This document shows positions 1 to 9,428 of a DNA stretch of 64,000 nucleotides, piece after piece. Source of the DNA: Isoetes taiwanensis (lineage: Eukaryota > Streptophyta > Lycopodiopsida > Isoetales > Isoetaceae); contig JAJEKV010000001.1 of NCBI GenBank assembly GCA_021234155.1, positions 36,130,826 through 36,194,825 on the forward strand, given 5' to 3'. How positions within the stretch are numbered: the first letter of the stretch is position 1; each line of letters starts with the position of its first letter. Below the pieces are notes generated by a model that ran no database searches, was not told where the DNA came from, and saw nothing but the letters and a program-made list of their open reading frames with translations. The position numbers were made by a program, and so were the translations under genes.

Positions 1-524
1 TGTCTCCAGCCACGAAGAATGCTGCCACAAACGCCCTTTTTGGCAAGACATATGCCGCAGAGCCTCCACGCCTCCAGCGACACCATCTGGCCGCCTAGCA
101 TAGCCTCAATCTCCCCCAGCGCATCCGCGCGCCCATCAGGCGCCCGCCATGCTCGGGCCAGCCCTGCCACGAATCTCAGCCACGAAACCATTGCACAGAC
201 CAAAAAAAAAAACACCTAACCCTAACCCCCATTTCTCTCCCCACCATTGCCAAAACCTTACTAACCCATTCATTTGGGAACCTTATGCCAAGGCGTATTC
301 GGCTCACAAATTCAGCCGGCTTATTCGGCTTACAGTTTAGCATCAATAGAATAGGCAGGTCGAATACCACCTGTGCCGGTTTTTTTCGCCGGCGAACAAC
401 ACACAAGATGCAGGCCGAATACCACGCTAGGGTATTCGGCTCAAAGATTACTGGAATCGAGGCCAGAATCGGGTGCCAATATTTCCTTCGCTAACCTTAA
501 GGGCAGGTGAACCCCATATCTATC
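1..524. other. Non-coding spacer
   Basis: I see no gene here. Short open frames overlap on both strands without domain features. A 10-bp inverted repeat (GCCGAATACC / GGTATTCGGC, 414-440) with a 7-nt spacer could form a hairpin, and the motif TATTCGGCT recurs several times between 295 and 440. A short C-rich stretch at 214-229 resembles telomere repeat but is not the plant CCCTAAA unit. Confidence 0.5.
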
Positions 525-746
525 TAAGGGTACCTTCGCACCGCCCGTTAAGTTTGGATTGGGTTAGGATTTTAACAATTGTTAGATTCACACCACAAGT
601 TAGGTTAGTGTTCCGTTAAGTTACATATTTAGTATTCCGTTAATTTTTTTAACCTAAAATCCCTAACCCCAACAAGCTTCAGACCACTTTACGTTAAGTT
701 AACAAATTTAACGTAAGCCTAACCCAAAAATAAAAATAAACTGAAA

Positions 747-776
747 ATTAAAGTGACCTCGGGAGGTCACTTTAAT
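747..776. repeat. Perfect 14-bp stem hairpin
   Basis: ATTAAAGTGACCTC and its exact reverse complement are separated by only two G residues, giving a 30-nt near-perfect palindrome. It sits in the left subterminal part of the candidate Harbinger-like element, followed by the tandem duplication. No U-tract follows, so it is not a terminator. Confidence 0.8.
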
Positions 777-843
777 GCAGGTTATCTAACGGCCACATTC
801 CTGATTGTCGAGCTGATCGCGGAGGTCAGGTATCGATGCAAAT

Positions 844-1045
844 TTGTAGCCGACCAGCCCCAAATTCGGACCTCGCCAAAACTGACACCTTTCTGAGTTC
901 CAAAGCTCTCTTCATAGAGAGTCGGATGTGCAGAGTGAAGCAAAGTTGGAGCCGACTCAGTCCCAAATTTCGACCTCGGCCAAATCTGACACCTTTCTAA
1001 GTTCCAAAGCTGTCTTCTAACCATAGGAGAGTCGGATGTCCAGAG
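844..1045. repeat. Imperfect tandem duplication, ~95 bp x2
   Basis: Copy 1 (844-935) and copy 2 (946-1045) share blocks such as CTGACACCTTTCT, AGTTCCAAAGCT and GAGAGTCGGATGT, with scattered substitutions and a few-base insertion in copy 2. No coding function is recognised. Confidence 0.75.
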
Positions 1046-1470
1046 ATAAGTATTTTTGCTGTGGGCTTCCACTATTTTTTGCATTTCAAACAAGCTGCTG
1101 TCTCTGAGCTCTAAAACATGGCAGCTGAACATCAAAGTGGCAGCCATATGGGTGCCATAAAAAGGGGCAGATACACTCATAAGCAACTATCTGAGAGTGA
1201 ACACAAGTCTGATATTGCAGTGCAGTGCTTTGAAAACATGCACATGGCATCAAGTCAGATAAAATTACAATTTTGCATAGCTTGAAGGTTTGTGGCTCTA
1301 CCAGGGCTAGAGAGCAGGGTGTGTGATTTTATGGGCAAATTTTTGCCAGTAGTTTGCAATTTGAAATTGTTGTTGAGAACACTTTGCTGGATATTTACAT
1401 AAAATGTGGTTGCTTGAATGAGGTATGTGGAATTTTTTGACAATTTGCCATATCGAATTCTAGTGTCTTG
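1046..1470. other. Spacer without recognised gene
   Basis: Minus-strand open frames overlap here but show no domain, signal peptide or splice structure that I recognise. Confidence 0.4.
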
Positions 1471-1560
1471 GAATCCCATCGATCCGAGACATCGGATCGC
1501 CATTCTAGAATGGGACGAGCATGCATGTCTTGCATGCATGCGGGCGGCGCATGCCCGTTC

Positions 1561-1737
1561 TGTTGGAATGTTGGAGCATGTGTAATGGGCACACATGAAG
1601 AATGACTCAGTGGAAGAGTGCCGAAAGCCCATCAAAGGGCCGGTAGCTCAGTGGTAGAGTATTTGGCTTGCAAGCAAGAGGTCCTGGGTTCGATCCCCAG
1701 CCTGTCCACCCAATCATAGGAGGCTCATTTCTCAACA
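1561..1737 (+). repeat. 5' LTR of the deleted Copia element
   Basis: The LTR begins TGTTGGAATG and ends CTCAACA directly before the primer-binding site. Its 3' half contains a 72-nt tRNA-like sequence. No second full LTR remains in the window to compare. Confidence 0.75.
1637..1708 (+). tRNA. tRNA-Ala(TGC)-like sequence inside an LTR, probably not a functional tRNA
   Basis: The 72-nt cloverleaf has a D arm GCTC/GAGT, anticodon loop CTTGCAA (anticodon TGC at 1669-1671), T arm CTGGG-TTCGATC-CCCAG and a discriminator A. Internal pol III promoter boxes are recognisable: A box TAGCTCAGTGG (1644-1654) and B box GGTTCGATCCC (1687-1697). Defects are a C-T mismatch and a G-T pair in the acceptor stem and a G-G mismatch closing the anticodon stem. 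Because it lies wholly inside the LTR and 30 nt before the primer site, it is better read as a tRNA-derived LTR component than as a translation tRNA gene. Confidence 0.6.
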
Positions 1738-1750
1738 TGGTATCAGAGCT
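1738..1750 (+). other. Primer-binding site (initiator Met-tRNA type)
   Basis: TGGTATCAGAGCT directly follows the LTR. This is the standard plant Ty1/Copia primer-binding motif, complementary to the 3' end of initiator methionine tRNA. Confidence 0.85.
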
Positions 1751-1763
1751 AAGGTGACTCAGG

Positions 1764-1872
1764 ATGTCTACCAGGTTCGGTGCCAATTTGCTAGCAACTG
1801 TTGAAGTGTTTAAAGGTGACACTGGTTTTCAAATTTGGAAAGAAGGAATTGAATCTGTTTTAAAGTTCTGGG
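1764..1872 (+). pseudogene. Copia gag N-terminal fragment
   Basis: From the ATG at 1764 the frame gives a Copia-gag-like start including the segment FKGDTGFQIWKEGIESVLKF. This matches the conserved 'F.G.N/G..W' N-terminal block of plant Copia gag. After roughly 36 codons the frame runs into the residual 3' LTR end, so no capsid or pol region is present. Confidence 0.7.
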
Positions 1873-2342
1873 TCATTTCTCAACACGTTCTGATTGGGAG
1901 TTCGCTATTTTAGGCGCGTTTCTGCATCAACGTCTCATCGGCGCTTCCTCTTCTCTCTCAGCAGTACCTCTTTCTCTTTGATTTGTTCCAGGCAGGGGAG
2001 GGGCTTCTTCCTGCTTGGTTTGACCAATTTGGCGTTGCTTTTGTTACTATCCTTTTCCGGCCTTTAGCCTTCATCCTGCGACCTTCGTCCTCGATTCTAG
2101 TTTGTTAAGGAAGTTCTTTGGTATTCGGGCGGTTTGTTGGTTTCATGCGAGTTCCATTCTAGAATCCCATCGATCCGAGACATCGGATCGCCATTCTAGA
2201 ATGGGACGAGCATGCATGTCTTGCATGCATGCGGGTGGCGCATGCCCGTTCTGGTTGGGAGTTCGCTATTTTAGGCGCGTTTCTGCATCAACGTCTCATC
2301 GGCGCTTCCTCTTCTCTCTCAGCAGTACCTCTTTCTCTTTGA

Positions 2343-2786
2343 ACCCATCCTCCCCCCCTTCTTTGTTTATTATATTTGTCGCATGGCACGCGCGTAATCA
2401 GCCCCTCCACTCTGGGAGGTTTGTTTTGTTTCATTTTTTTGGTGTTGGTGATGTGCAGGTACAAGTTGGCGAGCGGCATCTGTTTCGACTTCTCCATTCG
2501 TGGGTTTTGGGAGCGATTTCTCTGCCTTGCGTTTGTCTAAGCCCCTTGCCGAAGGTTTATCACTAGGGTTTTTCCTCGAAAACCTGAAAGGGCGGGGTTT
2601 TTTAATCCCGGTGATAAGCTTTCGGCAGGTACACCAGCCGAACATCTGTTAGCATTGTATTTTTTGGGGTCCAAATGATATAATTGGATTTTCCCTTTAT
2701 TTTTCGTGGGTAGTTCGCATGTGTGCGGCTACCCACTATCCACCATTGTAGAAAATCTGCTGAGATGAATGAGAAGCCTATCTATC
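2343..2786. other. Spacer, pyrimidine-rich, no gene supported
   Basis: An open plus-strand frame crosses this stretch, but its translation is low in recognisable structure and it begins inside the duplicated repeat. I see no splice pattern or domain that would support it. Confidence 0.4.
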
Positions 2787-2825
2787 CGGGCGGTTTGTTG
2801 GTTTCATGCGAGTCCCATTCTAGAA

Positions 2826-3575
2826 TGTGATGATCTTGGGACATGGATATGTTGGTGAAGGTCATTTTGCTCTAAAGTTCTTTGAGAATATGCAGTTCGA
2901 AGACATAAAGGCAGATAAAGTGATATTTTTGAGTATCCTGAAAGCATGTGGAAACACAGGTTCTCTATAGCGGGGAAGGTATATTCATGAGCAAATTGTT
3001 GAAAGGTAACTTCAATTCGATGTTTCTGTGAGTATTACAATCATAGATATGTATGTTACATGTGGCAGCTTGCTGGAGGCACATGAAATCTTCTATAAAT
3101 TGCTAGATCAGAATGTTGTCTCCAGGAATACGATGATTTGCAGGATATGCACAAGATAACAAAGGCTTCCTTGTATTAGAATGCTTTAAACTCATGAGAA
3201 GCCAGGATATAGTTCCAAGCAAGGTCACATTTTTTAGCATCTTGAAAGCATTGTCTAGCATGGGCACAGATGCCATATATTAGGGAAGATGCATCCATGA
3301 ACATATACTCAGTTATGGGCTTTGTGAAGGGATAAAGCGAAACAAAGTCTCATTTCCCAGCCTTCTGAATAGCATGGCAGTAGCGCAGCAATATATCAGG
3401 GGAGATGCCCTCATGAATATATAATTTTCGTTAAACTTCAATCTGACATCGTTCTTGCAAGTAGTATGATGGACATGTATATAAAGTAGGAAGATCTTGA
3501 AATCTGCCTAATCAAGATCTGCACAATGCTTTGAGGAGATGCAACATAATGCCATTGAGCCTGACAGCCTGGAAA
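2826..3575 (+). pseudogene. PPR (PLS-type) protein pseudogene
   Basis: Conceptual translation shows consecutive pentatricopeptide repeats: 'GHGYVGEGHFALKFFENM', 'ADKVIFLSILKACG', 'GRYIHEQIVE', 'IIDMYVTCGSLLEAHEIF', 'FKLMRSQDIVPSKVTFFSIL', 'GRCIHEHILSYGL' and 'FEEMQHNAIEPDS'. The order and wording (motif spacing, ILKAC, GR.IHE, DMY..CG.L..A) are those of plant organellar RNA-editing/processing PPR proteins with long and short repeats. Stop codons and frameshifts interrupt almost every repeat, no start codon or targeting peptide is present, and no E/DYW domain is visible. It is therefore a decayed internal fragment carried between the two candidate Harbinger-like ends. Confidence 0.85.
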
Positions 3576-5119
3576 AACGAACAGTATAGGAGAATGTACA
3601 ATATCCCAGTAGAAAAAATGGCTTCCCAGATTCAACAACAACTTGCACACCTCTAAAAAATGAGGCGATTAAATACCTTCTGTTAAACGTTATACCAGTC
3701 ATCATTTTATTCCTTCTGTAGTCACATACTTTAACCATGCTATTGTTATACAAGCCAGCAAACACAATAGTTTTATGTTGTTGGCCCTTGTGCTGACCCG
3801 ACAACATCCTACAGTTGTGCATTGCAATATCTGCCACCATATAAACCCATTCTCTCTTAATTTTGGTCCCACTTTCCTCAAGGAGAAAAGCCTGTTAAGC
3901 AGCCTACTTATGGTAGGGCAGCCCATAACAAGGTACATTGCATGAATCATCCTTCATTTATGAAGAAAGTTTGGGGTTGGCACTAGTCTGACGAAAACAT
4001 ATAGAGACATATATGATATTGAGAGATTGAGAATTCCTTGGGGAAGTCCATCCCCAAGCCAAGTGTTCTCGAGAATGTTGCTTTCAATGGACTTCCAAAA
4101 ATATGCTGCACAGAATAATAGGCTTCAGAAGTGATGACCCATAGTTTGATATATGTGCAACAAGTTGAGACTGAAGAGAATTATCAAAGTTCCAATAAGC
4201 AATAAATGAGCAGAAATGCCACCAGATGAACATTCGTGGAGAAAGTGTGGCCAAAAGCCCATTAAAGGATCTCCTCATCCTAGGTAGTTAACGTAGCTCT
4301 TTAGTTTGCATGCTTCTTATAGTAATTAGGAAATTTTTTAGTTACTTACATGTCTTATCTTTGATTTTATCATAAATAATCGAATTGTGACCATACAGAG
4401 TCTGAATTTGTATTCTAAAGTAACAAGGCACTGATACTATGCTGCTTGCAGAGGTTACAAATGTAGTAGCATAAGGGGATGTCCAGCAAGAAAGCATGTT
4501 GAACGATCACTTGACGATCCCACAATGCTCACAATAACATAGGAAGGAGAGCATATTCATGCAAGTGCCCCAACTGCACCAAATAGTAATGTAATGATTG
4601 TACATAATTACGTAATGCAAAGCCAATACCACCTTCAAAGGCCAGTGGCAGTATGGTTGTAAATAATTATGAAGATGAACATGGTAATGCAAAATCAATT
4701 CCACCTCCCAGTAACAACACTGCAATGGTGCTGCAAACCTAGTATTCAGGAGCAGACATGCAGCATGGTCAATTTTCTATACCGTTTAAGGTGGAAGTGA
4801 AGGAAGAGCTTCTGTTCTCAAAGTTCGTTGTGTGCCTACCTTCGGATGAGCATATAGGTGAGCATCAATAGTCCAAAGAGTGAGCATCAATAGTCCAAAG
4901 GGAAGGATGTGATTAGAAAATCCATGGGACTATGACATTCTATCTTGCATATATGTATGAAATTCCTTGGGAACACTATTCTACGGTAAATTTAGAGCAA
5001 ATTTAGAGCAGAGAAGGTTACATCAAATCATGTAATATTCCAGTTATCTCTTTTTACTCCATGACCAAAATTTATTCGATATATGACCAAATTGACATCC
5101 AAATGGATGCATTCCATTA
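3576..5119. other. Spacer with small tandem duplication
   Basis: No gene is recognised; open frames on the minus strand are short and featureless. A 21-bp unit (GTGAGCATCAATAGTCCAAAG) written twice in tandem occurs at 4859-4900. Confidence 0.4.
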
Positions 5120-5260
5120 GTTACTAAAGGCTTAGCTTAATCAAAAGTGGAAGCATTATTCATTCTAGAAGGTTTAAAAAAAAAAAAATAGAATTTGTTA
5201 CTCAAAGGCTTAGCTTAATCAAAAGTGGAAGCATTATTCATTCTAGAAGGTTTAAAAAAA
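5120..5260. repeat. Direct duplication ~58 bp x2
   Basis: The block starting GTTACT(A/C)AAAGGCTTAGC and ending in GAAGGTTTAAAAAAA occurs at 5120-5177 and again at 5197-5260. An A-rich linker lies between the copies, and they are almost identical. Confidence 0.85.
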
Positions 5261-5599
5261 GCCAATAGAAAGAAAAACTTAACGGATGAATGTGCGAAGC
5301 CATTGCCGTTAGCATAAAGTTAGCACTAACTTAACCAAGGCATGTGCGAATGCATATTTATTTTGTCGTTAAGTTAAAAAAATATAACCTAATTTATTTT
5401 GTTGCGAAAAGATTTAAGTAGTTTCCGTTATTTTAAAGGCTTAACGGAAAATTAACTTAGTCTTGGTGCGAACATAAGCATCTCTTATAAGTTTAACTGG
5501 GCAGTTAAAAAAATTTAACTTAATCCTAACTTAACGACGGGTGCGAAGGTACCCTAAGCTATACAAGTGGTGGTACTACGAGGGAGTATACAAGTTCTG

Positions 5600-6250
5600 G
5601 ACCATCCAATGAAGCTTCTATAAAGAACCTCCAATGAAGATTCTATAACTAGATTCCTTTGGACTCTGTAAAGATTGCCCTGGATTCTCCAAGGTCTAAA
5701 GATTCTGCTAGAATCCCTTGGGTCCTCCAAGATTCTACGTGGATTCTCTTAAATTCCCGTAGATTCTTTAAATTCTCCAAGCTTCCATCAAGATTCCCTT
5801 AGATTCTCAAGCATTTTATGAAGATTCCCAAACATCCCCTTGAGATTCCCTTAGATTCCACTAAGATTCCTCGAACTTCCCTTAGATTTCCAAGATTCTA
5901 TGTAGATTCTCTAAGATTCCCTTAGATTCCTTAAGATTCTCTTGAGATTCCTCTAGCTTCTTAAAGATTATCCCAAACTTCCTCTACATTTTGTAAGATT
6001 GTATGTAGATTCTCCTAGATTCCTTTGGATTCTGTAAAGATTTCCCTAGATTCTCCAAGGTCCCATCAAGGTTCCTCTAGATTTTCAAGAATTTTATAAA
6101 TATTTTGCTAAATTCCCTTGGGTCCTCCAGGATTCTATGTAGATTCTCTTAAATTCCCTTAGATTCTCCAAATTCTTCAAGATTTCATCAAGATTTCCTT
6201 AGGTTCTCAAGCATTTTACAAAGATTCCCTTAGATTCCCAAAGATTCCTT
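5600..6250. repeat. GATTC-rich degenerate minisatellite with higher-order repeat
   Basis: About 650 bp consist of variants of AAGATTCCCTTAGATTCTC. A higher-order period is visible. The block AGATTCCTTTGGAYTCTG occurs at 5651 and 6017 (366 bp apart), and CCCTTGGGTCCTCCARGATT occurs at 5715 and 6115 (400 bp apart). The ~34-bp difference comes from an indel near 6060-6100. No coding potential is seen. Confidence 0.85.
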
Positions 6251-6866
6251 TAGAATTCGATTACATTGGCTCCAACTGCGATGGAACGATGCCAATGCAC
6301 CACTCCTTGGAAAGTTCTCGATGAGAGGAATTTAATGGCGTGGACTCCACCTTCATCCGACCCCTCCACTCCAAGTTACAGCAATTTGAAGACGGTTAAG
6401 AAAAGGAAGCTTCTTAAAAAGTCAATACATTAATTGTCTCAATTAACATTAAAAAAATGCACCTTCCTTGCACCTTCTTATAACATTTCAACGGATGAGA
6501 ATCTTGCCCCGTTTTTTCTAATCAACGACCGAGATTGCTGGCCCTAATTTTTTCATGCACATGGATGACCCATGCATGGGCCCATGCCTACGTGGCAACA
6601 TCGTAGCCGTTGACCAAGTAATTTAACGGCTATGATCAATATTACATATGAATGGGCATTATATCACGAGAGGCACGTTATACCTATAAATTTATTAGTG
6701 ATAATTGCTATAGAAAAGATTCCTCTAGAATATTCACTAACGAGTCTTCTTTGTTTTGTGGACACATAGCATTTTAGGGTTATCCATTTGTACCAGCCAT
6801 TTTTTACACTTCATATTTATTACTCATTTGAATAATGTAGTTTAGAGAATGTTTCTAACCCTTTTT
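6251..6866. other. Spacer without gene
   Basis: An AT-rich stretch with short palindromic words (for example CCCATGCATGGG near 6570) and an inverted GCCGTTGACC/TTTAACGGC pair. It resembles non-coding ends of DNA elements, but I cannot define borders. Confidence 0.35.
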
Positions 6867-7565
6867 AAGAATAGAATAGAATAGGTTTTTAGCGTCCACG
6901 GAGACCAATTGGCCTATGGGACCCAAACAAAAAGAGAGCAGCAAGCGTATTACTGACAGGATTAAAAAACCCCTGCCCCGAAGGGTTTTCGAGGGAAAAA
7001 CCTTAGCAGTAATAAGCATGCTGGCACACTGTACAATTGCAAAGGACAGTTCAAGACCGTCCCGTAGAACACAAACGAGTCCGTGCATCCATAACCTCCT
7101 GGAGGTATGACGCCGTAGTCAATAACTGATGCAACGGCTAGTCAGACACTAGTAGTCGAACATACCTCTCTCGGATATGGGCAAATGCCGGGCAGATCTG
7201 GAGGGTATGGCATTCATCCTCAATCGCACCCTGGTGGCAACACTGGCAAAGCCTTTGCTCTCGTGCTTCCCGAGCCCCCAACGCCCTGTTTCAATGCGGA
7301 GGCGATGTGCACCCGTGCGGATGGAAGCTATAAGTCTGCGCTTCTTCATGGGCAGCTGGGTGTACAAGTACTGGTGTGGGCCTCTTGTGAGCCTAGGATT
7401 GACTTGCTGCTGATAGTGTGCCAGCTTAACGTGCGTCAGAGCCTTTGCATCCCAGAGCTTGCGCAATCTTTGGGGAGTGTGGGGAGTGATCGATAGAGGG
7501 CCATGATTTAAAAATATAGCATATTCTTTGTCTATGGCTGCAGACTTTTGGGATTTGAGGGACAT
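6867..7565 (-). mobile_element. LINE-B 3' end fragment (5'-truncated), (TTCTA)n tail
   Basis: Read on the minus strand, it encodes the C-terminus of a LINE ORF2. It contains 'KKRRLIASIRTGAHRLRIET' then a CCHC-like tail region ('RLRMN...HLPISERG'), similar in position to the terminal zinc finger of L1/CR1-like ORF2. The element ends at the low-coordinate side in a short AATAG repeat (6867-6884; TTCTA on the element strand), which acts as its 3' tail. Over its 3' ~230 bp it is nearly identical to the LINE at 38677-39965. Frameshifts are present and the 5' end is truncated near 7565. Confidence 0.8.
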
Positions 7566-8585
7566 CTAAGGACAGGTAGACGGTATGGATTTAATGGAGT
7601 CTGGGAGGAAGGTGGAGATGTGTGCTACACAATTTGCTGCCCTCTGAACTTTGAAGCATGTGCAAAATATCAAAAAGCAAAAGTAGGTTGCTGTGATGGA
7701 CCAAATGAAGGCTTACGGGAGATTTATGATATAGAACACTATTTTCTCTATTGCATTCATCATTGGGAAACTCTTTTTGCGATAATAGAAAATTAGTTAA
7801 GTATTTCTAAAAGACATCACGGTTTCACTAAGGACTCTTAACAGAATTCATCGTTTCTGGCCGTTGATTTCACGGAAGCAATATCTTTGTACTATGAAAT
7901 ATATGTGCATAAAAGAAGAGATATCCAACATCTTTTGTATCTCGAAATCACACACTACATCATGCTAAGAGAATCTTTGGATCTGTAGCAAGTTTGCAAA
8001 GAATTTGAACTTTTCTAATGTTGATAGTCATCTGCATGCACTCACAAAGGCCACCATGACCTTATGCCAGTCATGTAGAACATGAAGTCAAGTACAACCG
8101 GCATCTTCTAAAAGACTATATTCTTCTAAGCCATTTCTAAAAAGAGCTGTTGAGCATCCTTAAATGTCCTATGTTTGCATGCATAACAGGGAATAAGATG
8201 ATATCTAAAAGATACAAACCTTTTGGCAAATCATCATTCAACATAATTCCTGCCATAATCAGTGCCAGAGCTTTCTGCTCATGAAGCTTATAGTTAATTG
8301 ACCTGTAAATGTAATCAAAGGCCCAATGATGTTTGCATCAAACCTGCTACTATGACATGATAATAATAGAAACAATAGCCAAACATTTCATGTTCATAAA
8401 TTCCTGTAAAGACAGCGAAGTAAGAACATTATAGCAAGGAAGAAGAAAGTAAGACATTCACATTACGTTCGTCGTTTCAAAAGCGAAGAGGCAAAACTTT
8501 CACACAGATGTCCCGCAGATAAAAGGCAACTGATTCTTTGAACTGAAGCTATGCACAGTTCGAAACAGAGAAGCCGGTAGGCAGT
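7566..8585. other. Spacer without recognised gene
   Basis: Only short open frames occur. I see no domain, tRNA or obvious repeat in this kilobase. Confidence 0.35.
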
Positions 8586-9340
8586 GGAAGCAAACCTCAA
8601 CTCCAATTTGAGCTTAATCGAGGTGTGTAATAGCTGTATTTAGTTTTTCGGTAAACTTTGCCAATCCTGGCTTAACTTCCTCAGGATCAAATCTATCTAG
8701 TCGAGCAGCCTCTAAAGCCAGGATAAAAGTCACAAAATTGGCACGGATTAAAGCAAATCCTTCACTCACAAAACACTGCATCTTACTGCTTCTCCATCAT
8801 ATATTGACAGGATCCTGGCTTAAGTTCTGCTATGGTGGGAAGCGCCGTATTCCTACTCCGGGAAGTGGTAAACCCGAACATATGTCCGGGTTAACCACTG
8901 TCATGTCCGAGTTAACCACACTTTTGTCCGGGTTAACCACTTTTTTTTGGCTGGGCTAACCACGCGGTGAACTGAGCGTGGGACTGTGTTTTGGCATGCT
9001 AATCTTTGAATAGAGCTTGCAATCAGCTTATTGAACGGTTCAATCCGGTTCAAACACCATTGGAATCATCTTGGCAGCCCCTAAAAACCTCATTCTATCA
9101 AAAGAGCAAGAGATTTGAGTATGGATCAAGCAAGATCAGTGAAAAAACATGCAGAAACCGTTGTCTTTTGAGCTTGAAACTGAGCAGCAGTGGTAAACCC
9201 GGACATGTGTCCGGGTTTACCACTTCCCGGAGTAGGAATACGGCACTCCCTATGGTGGAGGCATATCCAGGTAAAATTCCCATTTGACCACTTAAAGCAG
9301 CAAGTATTACCATGTCCGCGTCCATTTCGACCTGATGAAT
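8586..9340 (-). pseudogene. Mitochondrial ATP synthase F1 delta' subunit pseudogene
   Basis: On the minus strand, after a CATCAG acceptor-like site near 9330, the translation contains 'VEMDADMVILAALSGQMGIL', 'PGYASTIAELKPG', and then in another frame 'SEGFALIRANF', 'RLDRFDPEEVKPGLAKFTEK' and 'AQIGVEV'. Order and wording match the plant mitochondrial delta' (bacterial epsilon-like) subunit of F1-ATPase, which couples the c-ring to the catalytic head. An in-frame stop, at least one frameshift and the MITE insertion at 8839-9249 kill it. The retained intron border suggests a DNA-level copy rather than a retrocopy. The presequence exon is not found. Confidence 0.8.
8839..9249. mobile_element. MULE-like MITE, 411 bp, 9-bp target duplication
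   Basis: Long terminal inverted repeats start GAAG-CGCCGTATTCCTACTCC on the left, and the right end is the matching inverse (…GGAGTAGGAATACGGCACTCC). Next to each end lies a nested palindrome around AAACCCGRACATRTGTCCGG. The flanking direct repeat CTATGGTGG (8830-8838 and 9250-9258) is 9 bp, the size made by Mutator-like elements. Removing the element and one duplication restores an in-frame codon run (…YAS-TIAELK…) in the delta' pseudogene. No open reading frame of its own is seen. Confidence 0.85.
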
Positions 9341-9354
9341 CAAAACATGAACAT

Positions 9355-9428
9355 GAATGCAGAACATGAAGACTTTATTCTTTATTCTTTATTTCCACAA
9401 AATGCAGAACATGAAGATTTTATTCTTT
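9355..9428. repeat. Short direct duplication
   Basis: AATGCAGAACATGAAGA followed by a T-rich TTTATTCTTTA run is written at about 9355 and again at about 9401. Confidence 0.7.

Larger units (their letters stand above)
1561..1885 (+). mobile_element. Deleted Copia-type LTR retrotransposon (325 bp)
   Basis: A complete 5' LTR (1561-1737, TG...CA) is followed by a primer-binding site, the N-terminus of gag, and only the last ~14 bp of a 3' LTR (TCATTTCTCAACA, ending 1885). The flanking 5-bp duplication CGTTC (1556-1560 and 1886-1890) and the uninterrupted paralogous site near 2248 show it inserted as a discrete unit. Most of gag, all of pol and most of the 3' LTR are missing. Family assignment rests on the Met-tRNA primer site and the gag start; it differs from the Copia at 57935. 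Confidence 0.85.
1471..2342. repeat. Segmental duplication (occupied and empty copy), hairpin-rich
   Basis: A ~180-bp unit occurs twice: copy A at 1471-1560 continuing at 1886-1981, and copy B at 2162-2342. Copy A is split by the 325-bp Copia remnant, whereas copy B is the uninterrupted version of the same sequence. The unit holds several perfect short hairpins: CGATCCGA-GACA-TCGGATCG, GCATGCA-TGTCT-TGCATGC, and the palindrome ATTCTAGAAT, which occurs on both sides of the first hairpin. A partial third copy of the preceding sequence (2126-2169) lies at 2787-2828. Confidence 0.85.
528..5554. mobile_element. Candidate PIF/Harbinger-type element, non-autonomous, 5.0 kb
   Basis: The left end starts GGGTACCTTCGCACC and the right end finishes with its reverse complement GGTGCGAAGGTACCC. 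Similarity of the inverted ends continues, with mismatches, for about 45 bp. Both ends are flanked by TAA (525-527 and 5555-5557), the 3-bp TWA duplication typical of PIF/Harbinger. Both subterminal zones are rich in GTTAAGTTA/TTAACG motifs, and no second copy of either end occurs in the window, which favours one element over two MITEs. No transposase is visible; the interior holds a PPR pseudogene and a nested Copia remnant. The alternative is two independent MITE fragments that each lost one end. Confidence 0.45.

Noticed and set aside
214-229. Interstitial telomere repeat
   Set aside because: Only two to three CCTAAC-like units, not the plant CCCTAAA unit.
747-776. Transcription terminator
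   Set aside because: Perfect hairpin but no following T run and no associated gene; this is nuclear plant-like DNA.
1637-1708. Functional tRNA-Ala gene
   Set aside because: Acceptor and anticodon stems each have a mismatch and it lies wholly inside a Copia LTR.
2102-2566. Long plus-strand open frame as a gene
   Set aside because: It starts within the duplicated hairpin unit and runs through pyrimidine-rich sequence with no domain or splice evidence.
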